The translations under genes were made by a program, and so were the position numbers. DNA of 64,000 bases from Amycolatopsis pretoriensis (GTDB taxonomy: Bacteria; Actinomycetota; Actinomycetes; Mycobacteriales; Pseudonocardiaceae): positions 186,001-250,000 of the forward strand of contig NZ_FNUJ01000005.1 in the NCBI RefSeq assembly GCF_900107925.1, in the 5' to 3' direction. Below the pieces are notes generated by a model, which had not been told where the DNA came from, made no database searches, and was given only the letters and a program-made list of their open reading frames with translations. Positions 16,795 through 25,302 of this stretch are shown piece by piece; the first letter of the stretch is position 1, and every line of letters starts with the position of its first letter.

Positions 16795-17079
16795 ATGGCG
16801 ATACCCGAGCTCGCGTTGCGGCAGATCGAACGGTGGTGTGCCCAGCGGGTTCCCGAACACCTCCGCGACCGCCTCCGCGTCGAGTGCCGGGTGCGGGACG
16901 GCGTGGTCACCATCGTCGAGCTCCGGACCGATGACGACTCCGAACAAGGCATCGCGCAGCTGCGGTTCGACGAGTTCGGGATCTGGTCGATGCTGCGGTC
17001 CGACGGCCGGGGCGGGTGGCTGGCCGATCCGGACGCTCCCGTCGCCAGCACGCCGCCGCCGCTGCTGAGCGAGATCTAA
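16795..17079 (+). CDS. DUF3024-like small protein
   Basis: This 94-residue protein starts at ATG 16795. The pattern IERWCAQRVP, then RVECRVRDGVVTIVE, then IAQLRFD fits the DUF3024 family of unknown function. The in-frame TTG at 16768 is a less likely start. Its stop (17077-17079) overlaps the stop of the convergent MazG-like gene (17076-17078) within CTAA. No function can be given. Confidence 0.7.
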   Translation: MAIPELALRQIERWCAQRVPEHLRDRLRVECRVRDGVVTIVELRTDDDSEQGIAQLRFDEFGIWSMLRSDGRGGWLADPDAPVASTPPPLLSEI

Positions 17080-17387
17080 GCCGGGAACCGCTTCTCGTTG
17101 CGGTCGATCTTCGCGTGCGCCGCGGCCGCGAGGTCCACGCCCAGGCGGTCCGCCAGCTGGAGCAGGTACAGCGTGACGTCCGCGATCTCGTCCAGGACGT
17201 TCGCCTCCAACGTCGGATCGGCGCGCCACGCGTCCGACTCCTCCGGGGTCAGCCACTGGAACAGCGACGTCAGCTCGCCGACCTCGCCGGACAACGCCAT
17301 CACGAGGTTCTTCGGGGTGTGGTACGGCTCCCAGGCTCGCGCCGCCGCGAAGTCTCGGAGGCGCTGGGTCACGTCGTCGAAGGTCAC
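17076..17387 (-). CDS. MazG-like nucleotide pyrophosphohydrolase (dCTPase/RS21-C6 type)
   Basis: This 103-residue all-helical protein has the MazG-type metal motif: SGEVGELTSLFQW (about 33-45) supplies the E-x-x-E pair, and LDEIADVTLYLLQLADRLG (66-84) the E-x-x-D pair. Short single-domain proteins of this type hydrolyse non-canonical or excess (d)NTPs to monophosphates and act as house-cleaning enzymes. Length matches the family. It is convergent with the DUF3024 gene, with overlapping stop codons. Confidence 0.85.
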   Translation of the reverse strand: MTFDDVTQRLRDFAAARAWEPYHTPKNLVMALSGEVGELTSLFQWLTPEESDAWRADPTLEANVLDEIADVTLYLLQLADRLGVDLAAAAHAKIDRNEKRFPA

Positions 17388-17521
17388 GCGCCCGATTCTC
17401 CTCAGCCGTCACGGTGCGCTAACGCCCGTATGGCGGACCGGCGTTGACCGGTGAATCTCTCACTCAATAGGTTGAACTCCGTCGGGATGCTTGCGGGGCT
17501 TGAGGCTGGGAAAGGAACGTC

Positions 17522-18442
17522 TTGAAGTACCTGCGATCCGTCCGCGGCCGCATGCTGTGCATCGCGTTCGTGCCCGGCGGCGCGCTCGTCGTCGTGGCGG
17601 TCGTGATCGCGTTCTTCCTGGTCCACCAAGCGAACCTGACGCGCGAGTCGGCAATGGAGACGGCCGGGGCCGCGGGCCGGACCGCCAGCGCCGTCGGATC
17701 GCTGCAGGGGCAGCGGAGCGCGGCGATGTCCGTGCCCGACCAACGGACCGCCGCGTACGCGAATTTCACCCAGCGGATCGACACCGCCATCGCCGGCCTG
17801 CGCGAGTACGCCCGGCACGCGCCCGATGCGGAATCCGCCTACCAGCAGACGACCGCCGTCGAGCTGCTTTCCGTCGCCGAGGGCATGGATCGCTCCGATT
17901 CCCTCGCCCTGGCGGGGATCGACGCGGTGACGCGGCGGCCGTTCACCCGGGCCGTCGCCGCCTACCGGGCCGATCTGGAGCGGATCGCGCCGCAGCTCAC
18001 CGAAAGTGGCCGTACCGCGTACGAGTCGCTCACGCGCAGCGCCGATTGGAGCACGCTGGCGGCCGTCGAAGACGCGCTGGCCGCCGCCGAACCGCTGCCC
18101 ATCCCCGAGTCCACCTGGCGCAGCGCCGCCTACCGCGTGTCCCAGCAGCTCGGCAACCTGTACTCCCAGCAGAGCCAGTACGCCGTGCAGCTCACCCTCG
18201 ACGACGGCCGCCGCACGCTCGCCGGCGCGATCGCCGCGAGCGCCGCCCTGCTGCTGTGCGCCGGGCTCCTGCTCGTCGTCGTGCGCCGGCTCGTCGCGCG
18301 GGTGCCCGTGCCGGTCGTGCCGATCATGGTGCCGACGATCCAGGCGGCGATCCCGCGACCCCGCCACGCTCGGTCACGACGCCCGCGCGTCCCCGAGCCG
18401 TGGCCGATGAAAGCCGTGCTCGACGACTTGCGCCGCCAATGA
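17522..18442 (+). CDS. Orphan NIT-type sensor protein, two membrane helices, no kinase domain
   Basis: This 306-residue protein starts with TTG 17522 (AAAGGAACG upstream). It has a helix at 10-35, an extracytoplasmic helical domain (about 36-228) like the nitrate/nitrite-sensing NIT domain of actinobacterial nitrate-sensor kinases (SAVGSLQGQRSAAM, then REYARHA), a second helix at 232-255, and a short basic cytoplasmic tail. In typical proteins a HAMP and histidine kinase follow; here they are absent and no kinase gene is adjacent. It may be a receptor acting through a partner or a shortened relic. The tail shows no frameshift within the window. Confidence 0.65.
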   Translation: MKYLRSVRGRMLCIAFVPGGALVVVAVVIAFFLVHQANLTRESAMETAGAAGRTASAVGSLQGQRSAAMSVPDQRTAAYANFTQRIDTAIAGLREYARHAPDAESAYQQTTAVELLSVAEGMDRSDSLALAGIDAVTRRPFTRAVAAYRADLERIAPQLTESGRTAYESLTRSADWSTLAAVEDALAAAEPLPIPESTWRSAAYRVSQQLGNLYSQQSQYAVQLTLDDGRRTLAGAIAASAALLLCAGLLLVVVRRLVARVPVPVVPIMVPTIQAAIPRPRHARSRRPRVPEPWPMKAVLDDLRRQ

Positions 18443-18530
18443 AGACGTCACAACCAGTCACTCACTACGCCGAAAAGAGCACGCGGTTGGACCACACGCC
18501 GGACTGGCGCGGTCGGGCAGACTGGTCCGC

Positions 18531-19856
18531 GTGAGTCCCCACTCGGATCTTCGCCCCTACCTGCGCACTTTGGACGCGGAGACGCTGGCGGACCTCTTGC
18601 ACGCCCAAGCCGAGCGTGACCCTGAGTTGCGGCATTCGCTCGAACTGCGCGCCGCCACCCAATCCGGTGACGTCAGCGAAGCGCACCGGCTGCTCGACAC
18701 CGCCGTGCCCGACGGGAACGGCGAATACACCGCGAAAGTCGGCGCCGTCCTCGACACGCTGCAGCGGATGCTCGACGCCGGCAGCCGGGCCGACCTCGCG
18801 CCCCTCGCGCGCCGCACGGTCGACGACATCAGCGAGGTGCTGGAGCAGTCCGGTGATCACGGCGGCGACCTCGGCGACCGGCTGGACCGCGCCGTCGAGC
18901 TGTACGCCCGCGCGTGCGCCGCCCGGCCGCCGGACCCGGAGAAGCTGGCCGACTGGATCCTCGAGGTCGAGTTCGACGGGCCCGGGCGCCCGGCGATCGA
19001 CCTCGCCGACTTCGCGGCGGCGCTGGGCGAACCGGGCCTGCGCCGGATCAAGTCCACTGTGGACGACGTGCTCGCGGCGAGCGGGCCCGGCCACCGCCGG
19101 GACGTGGCCGAAGGGCTGCGCGAGCAGCTGGCCGAGGTGCTCGGCGACGTCGACGAGCTGGTCGCGATCCTGTCCGCCAAGCCGCCGCGGCGCGACGTCA
19201 GCCTCAAGATCGTCCGCGTGCTGCGGGCCGCCGGGCGGCACAGCGAGGCCATCGCGCACGCCGCCCGCGCGCTCACGCACGACAAGAACCCGAAGCCGCC
19301 CGAGCCCGAACCCGAAGACGAGACCTCCCGGCGCCGTCGGGAGTTCGACGCGGAGCCGGGCCGTGAGACGTATGCCGCGCTGCGCGAAGCCGCGACCGCC
19401 GACGGGAAGTGGCCCGCGCAGCGCCGGGCCGCGCTGGCGTGCCTGCGCGAACGCGCCGCCGACGGCGGGGCCGACGAGCTGGCCCGCGTCCTGCTCGACG
19501 ACGGCCGGCCCGACGAAGCCTGGCGCGCCTGCGTGCGGTTCGGGGCGACGCCGGAGCTGAAGCTCGAACTCGCCGAGCTGCGCGCCGCGGAGCACCCGGC
19601 CGAGACGATCCCGGTCTTCCGCGAGCACGTCGACGAGCTCATCGAGCGCAAGGACCCGCAGGCCTACCAGGAAGCCGCGCGCCGGCTGAAGTTGTTGCGC
19701 GGCTTGCACAAGCGCGCCGAGACGCCGGACGAATTCACCGCTTACCTCGGCTCGCTGGTGGAAACCCACCGCCGGAAAACCCGCCTGATCACGGAAATCC
19801 GTACCGCGCGGATCGCTTTGCCGAAGGCCGTAACCTCGCCCCGCACCCCTCGTTGA
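18531..19856 (+). CDS. Helical-repeat protein of unknown function (SWIM-associated type)
   Basis: This 441-residue, Ala/Arg/Glu/Leu-rich protein is almost wholly helical with TPR-like spacing. It resembles the helical region found C-terminal to SWIM zinc fingers in some bacterial proteins, but has no CxCx(n)CxH zinc motif itself. A charged, Pro/Glu-rich hinge (KPPEPEPEDETS, about 257-268) separates two helical halves. Start GTG 18531. It contains an in-frame dyad GTCCACTGTGGAC at 19052. I cannot assign a function. Confidence 0.6.
   Translation: MSPHSDLRPYLRTLDAETLADLLHAQAERDPELRHSLELRAATQSGDVSEAHRLLDTAVPDGNGEYTAKVGAVLDTLQRMLDAGSRADLAPLARRTVDDISEVLEQSGDHGGDLGDRLDRAVELYARACAARPPDPEKLADWILEVEFDGPGRPAIDLADFAAALGEPGLRRIKSTVDDVLAASGPGHRRDVAEGLREQLAEVLGDVDELVAILSAKPPRRDVSLKIVRVLRAAGRHSEAIAHAARALTHDKNPKPPEPEPEDETSRRRREFDAEPGRETYAALREAATADGKWPAQRRAALACLRERAADGGADELARVLLDDGRPDEAWRACVRFGATPELKLELAELRAAEHPAETIPVFREHVDELIERKDPQAYQEAARRLKLLRGLHKRAETPDEFTAYLGSLVETHRRKTRLITEIRTARIALPKAVTSPRTPR
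19052..19064. repeat. In-gene dyad GTCCACTGTGGAC (copy 4)
   Basis: This copy lies in the helical-repeat protein gene and reads Lys-Ser-Thr-Val-Asp (TCC ACT GTG GAC). Confidence 0.85.
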
Positions 19857-19869
19857 GCGAGGTGGACCG

Positions 19870-20049
19870 GTGATTCACGTGCACCGGGACATCGAAGGCC
19901 CGCCACGGGCGGTCACGCCTCTGGCCAGCGATGTCGCGGTGGCCCTGTTCCGCCGCCCGGCTCGGCGCCTCCCCGTCGAGCACGCGGCGGGACCCGCGCC
20001 AGGGCCACCGCGACCAGCTCGCCATCGCGATGAAACGATGACCGCATGA
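19870..20049 (+). CDS. Possible 59-residue hypothetical protein
   Basis: A GTG at 19870 opens a 59-codon frame (starting VIHVHRDIEG) that ends at 20047-20049, overlapping the next ATG (20046) as ATGA, the arrangement typical of coupled genes here. The product is Arg/Pro/Ala-rich with no motif or membrane segment. It may be a chance frame; the ATGA overlap is the main reason to list it. Confidence 0.25.
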   Translation: MIHVHRDIEGPPRAVTPLASDVAVALFRRPARRLPVEHAAGPAPGPPRPARHRDETMTA

Positions 20050-21557
20050 GCCCGGTGAGTCGCGCCCGCAAGAAGGCACCGCAGCCCGTCACCCACAGCG
20101 TGACCGGCCTGTTCAAGGACGTCCTGAACGACTTTTCGGCGCTGGGCGCCGACCCCGCGCCGGTCGACGTCGAGCTGCTCGCCTCCGAGGTCCTCGGCCA
20201 GTTCCACGACGTGCCCCTCGAAGAGGGCGAGGAGCCGCTGGGCCTCGAGCTGATCGCCTTCGCGCAGCGCAAGATCACGCCGGGTGCCGCCGCGCTGCTG
20301 GCCGCCCTCAAGGTCGTCGCGGAGACCGACGTCGAGCGCAAGGCCGCCGAAGACGGCCTGCAGGTCGTCCTCGGCCGGGGCATCCCCGCGCCGGGCTGGG
20401 CCGGCGAGCTGGGCCAGGTCACCGCCGGCGAGTGCTGGCGGACCGGGGACGTCTACGGCGACGAGTCGTCGCTGCTCTGCGTCTTCACCCACGGCGGCCA
20501 GTCGCACGGCCTGCTCGCGCTGCTCGACTTCACCGAGGGCGGCCGGGTGCGCGACCTCGTCGTGATCGAGCAGCCCGAGGAGGTGCTCGCCGAGATGCGG
20601 GCGCAGGCCGACGCCGACCCGGAGCTGGTCGCGTTCGAGGCCGTCGACCCCGCCGAGGCACACCGCCTGCTCGCCGACGGCCTCGACGCGACCGACCACC
20701 TCGACGACGCCGACGTCAGCGAGGACTACGCGCGCTTCCACGCGGTCGCGCTGACGTGGTCGCGTGCGCTGCCGGAGCCCTCGCTCGTCCCCGAGATCGC
20801 CGAGTGGTCCGACACCGAACGCGCCGCCGTCGTCGAGCAGTTCGTCGCGGCGAGCGGGGAGGAGCCCGACGCCGCCCGCGCGATCGGGGCGCTCCTGCTG
20901 GAACACGGCGTGCGCACCGATCCGGCGAACCCGCTGCGCGTCGGGCCGGAGAAGATCGCGCGGTTCCTCGAAGGGCTGCTGGGCGAGGAGTTCGAGCTCG
21001 ACGCCGAGCACGAGGACGCCGTCGAGCCGGTCGTGCTGGCCTGGGTGCAGTGGACGGCGGACCGCGCCGGGCTGACCGAGACCGCGGTCGCGGCGCTCGA
21101 CGAGGCCGTCGCCGACTACCTGAGCGAGTACGCCGATGACGACGACTCGCCGCTCGAGCGCTACTTCGGCGACGTCGGCGAGCTGTCGCCGACCGAGCTG
21201 GCGGACGCGCTGGAACGCCGGATGTTCGCGGTGCCGTCGCTGACCACGGAGATCGAGGACGAGGAGGTCGACCTCGACCCGACCGACCCCGATCAGCGCC
21301 GGGCGCTGGTGATCGCCGAGGCCGACGAGGACGAGGACGAGCAGCGGCTGGTGCTGCGCGCGACGATCGTCGACCAGCTCTGGGACGACGAGCCCGCCGA
21401 AGCCTGGCCGGCCGTGCAGCGCCTGCAGGAGGGCGAGCTGGACCGCGACGAGATCTTCGAGCAGCTGATCGACGCTCTGGAAGGCAGCTTGCTGGAGTCC
21501 GAGGAAACGCTCGAATACGACGCCGACGCCTACGTCGAGGCGCTGACCGAACTCTGA
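20046..21557 (+). CDS. Large acidic conserved-type hypothetical protein
   Basis: This 503-residue protein is strongly acidic, especially towards the end (TTEIEDEEVDLDPTDPD, EADEDEDEQ). The first 20 residues are basic. There is no signal peptide, membrane helix or catalytic motif that I can recognise. Predicted character is soluble and helical. Codon use is normal for the window, so it is a genuine gene. ATG 20046 overlaps a possible small upstream frame. Function unknown. Confidence 0.75.
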   Translation: MSPVSRARKKAPQPVTHSVTGLFKDVLNDFSALGADPAPVDVELLASEVLGQFHDVPLEEGEEPLGLELIAFAQRKITPGAAALLAALKVVAETDVERKAAEDGLQVVLGRGIPAPGWAGELGQVTAGECWRTGDVYGDESSLLCVFTHGGQSHGLLALLDFTEGGRVRDLVVIEQPEEVLAEMRAQADADPELVAFEAVDPAEAHRLLADGLDATDHLDDADVSEDYARFHAVALTWSRALPEPSLVPEIAEWSDTERAAVVEQFVAASGEEPDAARAIGALLLEHGVRTDPANPLRVGPEKIARFLEGLLGEEFELDAEHEDAVEPVVLAWVQWTADRAGLTETAVAALDEAVADYLSEYADDDDSPLERYFGDVGELSPTELADALERRMFAVPSLTTEIEDEEVDLDPTDPDQRRALVIAEADEDEDEQRLVLRATIVDQLWDDEPAEAWPAVQRLQEGELDRDEIFEQLIDALEGSLLESEETLEYDADAYVEALTEL

Positions 21558-21561
21558 CGCG

Positions 21562-21708
21562 CTACGGGAGGGGGTTCGCGGACTTCGCCTTGCGCCGGCG
21601 TTCCTGCAGCCGGTCGTCGAAGTCGACGACGAAGGTTCCGGCGGCCATCGCGATCAGCAAGGCCAGACCGAGCACCGCACCGACCCACGTGAGGATCATC
21701 GCGAACAT
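21562..21708 (-). CDS. Small single-pass membrane protein, 48 residues
   Basis: This short gene starts at ATG 21708 behind an excellent ribosome site (GGGGAGGAGG). The product begins MFAMILTWVGAVLGLALLIA, a membrane helix, followed by FVVDFDDRLQERRRKAK, an amphipathic and basic tail. Good translation signals, a sensible membrane-protein layout and normal third-position GC support it. It converges on the acidic protein gene, 4 nt apart. Function unknown. Confidence 0.65.
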   Translation of the reverse strand: MFAMILTWVGAVLGLALLIAMAAGTFVVDFDDRLQERRRKAKSANPLP

Positions 21709-21858
21709 CGTGGGCCTCCTCCCCAGCTCAGAGCCGTTTTCCTGACTCCTTCAGGGTCGCTTTCCCGAGCTGCCGTCGGTATCGGCCAACCGGTTACGGC
21801 ACCTCGGCCGATCGGCCGGATTCCGGTGCGGAGAGTCGCGAGAGGTCCACGAAACGTG

Positions 21859-21891
21859 GCCGCGCATTCGCTCAGCGTGCGAATGCGCGGC
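21859..21891 (-). terminator. coaA: Probable coaA transcription terminator
   Basis: A perfect 13-bp inverted repeat (arms 21859-21871 and 21879-21891, 7-nt loop) lies 15 nt after the coaA stop codon on the minus strand. Like many actinobacterial terminators it has no T tract. Confidence 0.65.
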
Positions 21892-21906
21892 ATGTGGGTG
21901 ACAGGG

Positions 21907-22839
21907 TCAAAGCTTGCGCAGGCGAACCCGGTTGATGGCGTGGTCGCAGTCCTTGCGCAGCACGAGCGTCGCCCGCGGCCGCGTCGGCTTGATGTTCTCC
22001 ATCAGGTTCGGCTCGTTGATCGAGTGCCACAGGTGCCGCGCCTCGGCGCGGGCCTCGTCGTCGGGCAGGCCGGCGAAGTGGTGGAAGTGCGACTTCGGGT
22101 CGGCGAACGCCGTGTGCCGCAGCTCGAGGAACCGCTCGATGTACCAGCGCTGGATGTCGTCGGTGTGCGCGTCGACGTAGATCGAGAAGTCGAAGAGGTC
22201 GGACACCATCAGCCGCGGGCCCGGCTGCAGCACGTTCAGGCCTTCGACGATGAGGATGTCCGGCTGCTGCACCACCTGCTCCTGGCCGGGCAGGATGTCG
22301 TAGGCCAGGTGCGAGTACACCGGCGCGGCGACGCGCTCGGCGCCCGACTTCACCTCGGTGACGAACCGCAGCAGCGCGCGCCGGTCGTAGCTCTCCGGGA
22401 AGCCCTTGCGGTGCATGATCCCGCGGCGCATCAGCTCGGCGCGCGGGTACAGGAAGCCGTCGGTGGTGACGAGGTCGACGCGGGGGTGGTCCGGCCAGCG
22501 GGCGAGCAGCGTGCGCAGGATGCGGGCGGTGGTCGACTTGCCGACCGCCACGCTCCCGGCGATGCCGATCACGTACGGGACCTTCGTGCCGCGGGAGTCG
22601 TCACCGAGGAACGTCGTGGTCGCTTCGTAGAGCCGCTGGCGCGCGGCGACCTGGAGGTTGATCAGGCGGGACAGCGGGAGGTAGACGTCGGCGACCTCGG
22701 CGAGGTCGACCTGCTCGCCCAGACCGCGCAGCCGCAGCAGCTCGGCCGCCGTCAGCGGCAGCGGCGTCGAACTTCGCAGTTCTTTCCACTGTTCCCGGTG
22801 CAGCTCGACATAGGGGCTGAGTTCGCGGACCCGGGTCAT
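21907..22839 (-). CDS. coaA: Type I pantothenate kinase
   Basis: This 310-residue enzyme phosphorylates pantothenate with ATP, the first committed step of coenzyme A synthesis. Walker A GSVAVGKST lies at 94-102, and the family blocks VTTDGFL, MHRKGFPESYD and the C-terminal HLWHSINEPNL are present. Start ATG 22839 follows GGAGGAG with good spacing; a longer frame to 22881 lacks family similarity. The length matches type I CoaA. A terminator hairpin follows the stop. Confidence 0.97.
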   Translation of the reverse strand: MTRVRELSPYVELHREQWKELRSSTPLPLTAAELLRLRGLGEQVDLAEVADVYLPLSRLINLQVAARQRLYEATTTFLGDDSRGTKVPYVIGIAGSVAVGKSTTARILRTLLARWPDHPRVDLVTTDGFLYPRAELMRRGIMHRKGFPESYDRRALLRFVTEVKSGAERVAAPVYSHLAYDILPGQEQVVQQPDILIVEGLNVLQPGPRLMVSDLFDFSIYVDAHTDDIQRWYIERFLELRHTAFADPKSHFHHFAGLPDDEARAEARHLWHSINEPNLMENIKPTRPRATLVLRKDCDHAINRVRLRKL

Positions 22840-22874
22840 CGCACACTCCTCCGGCCGTCGCCTGCACTGGCGGA

Positions 22875-22918
22875 CGTTCACCTGCGTGATTAACGGTAGG
22901 GCTTACGGCCGGTGAACG
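22875..22918. promoter_or_regulatory. Spaced inverted repeat upstream of coaA
   Basis: CGTTCACC (22875-22882) and GGTGAACG (22911-22918) form a perfect 8-bp inverted repeat with a 28-nt spacer in the gap between the macro-domain gene and coaA. It could be an operator in the coaA promoter. No regulator is assigned. Confidence 0.3.
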
Positions 22919-22952
22919 CGCTGTGATGTAGTCCACCCCGGGTTTCGGGTGA

Positions 22953-23567
22953 TCACCGCGCGTGACGGAAAACCTCTTCCCACGCCGCCGCGACCTGGCG
23001 CGCGCAGGTGGCGGGGCTGACGCCGCCGACTCCGGTGCCGAGGCCCGGCATCGCGATCGTGTCGACGATCTCCCGCACCGGCCCGTCGTCGAGCCGGCCG
23101 TCGCGCCACTGCAGGAACACCGCGCGCGCCGCGAGGTAGGGGTGCACGGTGTCGGCGGGCAGCCGCTCGCCGGGCTCGCGCATGGTCGGCGCGCTGATCA
23201 GCCACGCCGGCTCGGCCTCGCCGGTCGGCACGACGACGGCCTCGCCGATGGGCAGTTCACCGCCGTGAAAAGCCAAAACGGCACTCCGGACGTTCTGCTC
23301 GACCCCGGGGAACGCCCGCTCGTAGACGGCGTCGATGCCGCCGCGCATCCAGCCGTAGGAGTTGGCCGGGCTGACCACGGCCTGGGCGACGACGTCGAGG
23401 ACCGACCCGCGGTGCACCCGGACCCGGCCGCTCAGTTTCGCGGCTGCCTTGGTCCACGCGGTGGCGAGTGGTTCATCGACGGCGCACAGCACCAGCTCCG
23501 GTGTGCGAGCGGAGATCGGCGGGTGCGTGCCCTCACGGCCGGTGTGCGTGCCCGAGTCGGCGGTCAC
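22953..23567 (-). CDS. Macro-domain protein
   Basis: This 204-residue protein has a macro domain after a roughly 25-residue polar leader. VVSPANSYGWMRGGIDAVY (about 64-82) is the ADP-ribose binding segment (A-N-S and G-G-I-D loop), and IAMPGLGTGVGGVSP (171-185) is the phosphate loop. Macro domains bind or hydrolyse ADP-ribose and its derivatives. Related proteins are often annotated as Appr-1-p processing or phage tail-like. It lies upstream of coaA on the same strand, divergent from pheA. Its substrate is not known. Confidence 0.85.
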   Translation of the reverse strand: MTADSGTHTGREGTHPPISARTPELVLCAVDEPLATAWTKAAAKLSGRVRVHRGSVLDVVAQAVVSPANSYGWMRGGIDAVYERAFPGVEQNVRSAVLAFHGGELPIGEAVVVPTGEAEPAWLISAPTMREPGERLPADTVHPYLAARAVFLQWRDGRLDDGPVREIVDTIAMPGLGTGVGGVSPATCARQVAAAWEEVFRHAR

Positions 23568-23657
23568 GCCCTTAGCATCGCAAAAAATGCCACCGGGCGT
23601 AACCGGTTGGCGTACCGGCTGTCCGAGTGAAAGTCGCCACCCCCGTAGCCTGGGGAT

Positions 23658-24566
23658 GTGTCACGGATCGCATACTTCGGCCCCCAGGGGACCTTCACCG
23701 AACAGGCCGCGCGGGTCCTCGCCGGCGGCGGAGAACTGATTCCGGTCGAGACCGTCCGGCTGGCGATGACGGCCGTCCGCAAGGGCGAGGCGGACGCCGC
23801 GTGCGTCCCCATCGAAAACTCGGTCGAGGGCGTGGTGCCCGCCACCCTCGACGCGCTCAGCGAGTCGACCCCGCTGGTCGCCGTCGCCGAGGCCATCCTG
23901 CCGATCCACTTCAGCGTGCTGACCCGGCGCGGCGGCGGCGACATCAAGACCGTCGCGAGCCACCCGCACGCGCTCGCGCAGGTGCGCGAGTGGCTGGAGG
24001 CGAACCTGCCGGACGCGCACCCGGTGGCGTCGTCGTCGACGTCCGCGGCCGCGGTCGGGGTGCTGGAGGGCCAGTTCGACGCGGCGGTGTGCGCGCCGGT
24101 CGCCGTCGAGCACTACGACCTCGACGTGCTGGCCACCGAGGTCGCCGACGTCGGGGACGCGGCCACGCGGTTCCTGCTGGTCCGCCCGCCGGGCGAGCTG
24201 CCGGAGCCGACGGGCGCCGACCGGACGTCCGTGGTCGCCGCGGCCGTGAACCGCACCGGCACGCTCGCCGAGCTGCTCACCGCGCTGGCCGACCGCGGGA
24301 TCAACCTGACCCGGCTCGACGCGCGGCCGACGCGCAACAACTTCGGCGAGTACCGCTTCTTCATCGACTTCGAGGGCCACCTCGCCGAGCCGCGGATCCT
24401 CGACGCGCTGACGGCGTTGCGCCGGCACTGCCGGAACCTGCGGTTCCTCGGCTCGCACCCGCGGGCCGACGGGACGCGCACCACGATCGAACCCGGCTTC
24501 GGCAACGACGACTTCGTCGACGCCGCGGTGTGGGCCGACGCGGTCCGCAAGGGGGACCTGGCGTGA
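23658..24566 (+). CDS. pheA: Prephenate dehydratase
   Basis: This 302-residue enzyme converts prephenate to phenylpyruvate in phenylalanine synthesis. It opens with RIAYFGPQGTFTEQAA, the family N-terminus, carries the catalytic TRF motif (170-172, ATRFLLV), and ends with an ACT regulatory domain (about 200-285) that binds phenylalanine for feedback control. GTG 23658 fits the conserved start. Its stop overlaps the next start as GTGA. Confidence 0.97.
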   Translation: MSRIAYFGPQGTFTEQAARVLAGGGELIPVETVRLAMTAVRKGEADAACVPIENSVEGVVPATLDALSESTPLVAVAEAILPIHFSVLTRRGGGDIKTVASHPHALAQVREWLEANLPDAHPVASSSTSAAAVGVLEGQFDAAVCAPVAVEHYDLDVLATEVADVGDAATRFLLVRPPGELPEPTGADRTSVVAAAVNRTGTLAELLTALADRGINLTRLDARPTRNNFGEYRFFIDFEGHLAEPRILDALTALRRHCRNLRFLGSHPRADGTRTTIEPGFGNDDFVDAAVWADAVRKGDLA

Positions 24567-25180
24567 GGCTGCTGCTCATCCGCCACGGGCAGACCGAAGG
24601 GAACGTCCGCGGCGCGCTGGACACCGCCCTGCCCGGCCCGCCGCTGACCGAACTGGGCCGCTCGCAGGCCGAAGACCTCGCGTACCGGCTGGCCGGGGAG
24701 CCGATCGCCGCGGTCTACGCGTCGCAGGCGACCCGCGCGCAGCAGACGGCCGCGCCGCTGGCCGCGCGGTTCGACCTGGACGTCCAGGTCGTCGACGGCG
24801 TCCACGAGGTCACCGCCGGCGACCTGGAAGGCGCGACCGACCACGAGTCGATCCGGACGTACATGGAGACCGTGCGGCAGTGGACGCTCGGCGAGCTGGC
24901 CCCGGCGCTGCCCGGCGGCGAGAGCGGCACCGACGTGCGCACCCGCATGCTCGACGCGGTCGGCCGGCTGCGCGCCAAGCACGAGCAGGCCGACCCGGAC
25001 AGCGTGATCGCGCTGGTCAGCCACGGTGGCGCGATCCGGCTGTCGGGCGAGTGGCTGGCGTCGAACGTCCACGCGGACGTCGCCAACGCGGCCCTGATCC
25101 CGAACACCGGCCTGGTCGAGCTGGAAGCCCGGCCGGAAGGCCGGTGGCACTGCCTCACCTGGGTTGACACGCCGCTCTGA
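24563..25180 (+). CDS. Histidine phosphatase superfamily protein
   Basis: This 205-residue protein opens with LLLIRHGQTEGN (R-H-G catalytic loop; H8 is the phosphohistidine). A second His lies in ALVSHGGAIR, and an acid in VHEVTAGDLEG, as in phosphoglycerate-mutase-like phosphatases. GTG 24563 overlaps the pheA stop, so the two are coupled, a pairing common in actinobacteria. The substrate is unknown. Confidence 0.93.
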   Translation: MRLLLIRHGQTEGNVRGALDTALPGPPLTELGRSQAEDLAYRLAGEPIAAVYASQATRAQQTAAPLAARFDLDVQVVDGVHEVTAGDLEGATDHESIRTYMETVRQWTLGELAPALPGGESGTDVRTRMLDAVGRLRAKHEQADPDSVIALVSHGGAIRLSGEWLASNVHADVANAALIPNTGLVELEARPEGRWHCLTWVDTPL

Positions 25181-25302
25181 TCGTCACGAAAGTGTGATCC
25201 TGTCACGTTTGAGACACGTTTGGTGGGGAACTAACGGTCCGAACCAACCTGCCGGAGACCCGTACGTCTACCCAGTAGCACCACACCAGGGAGGCGATTG
25301 AC

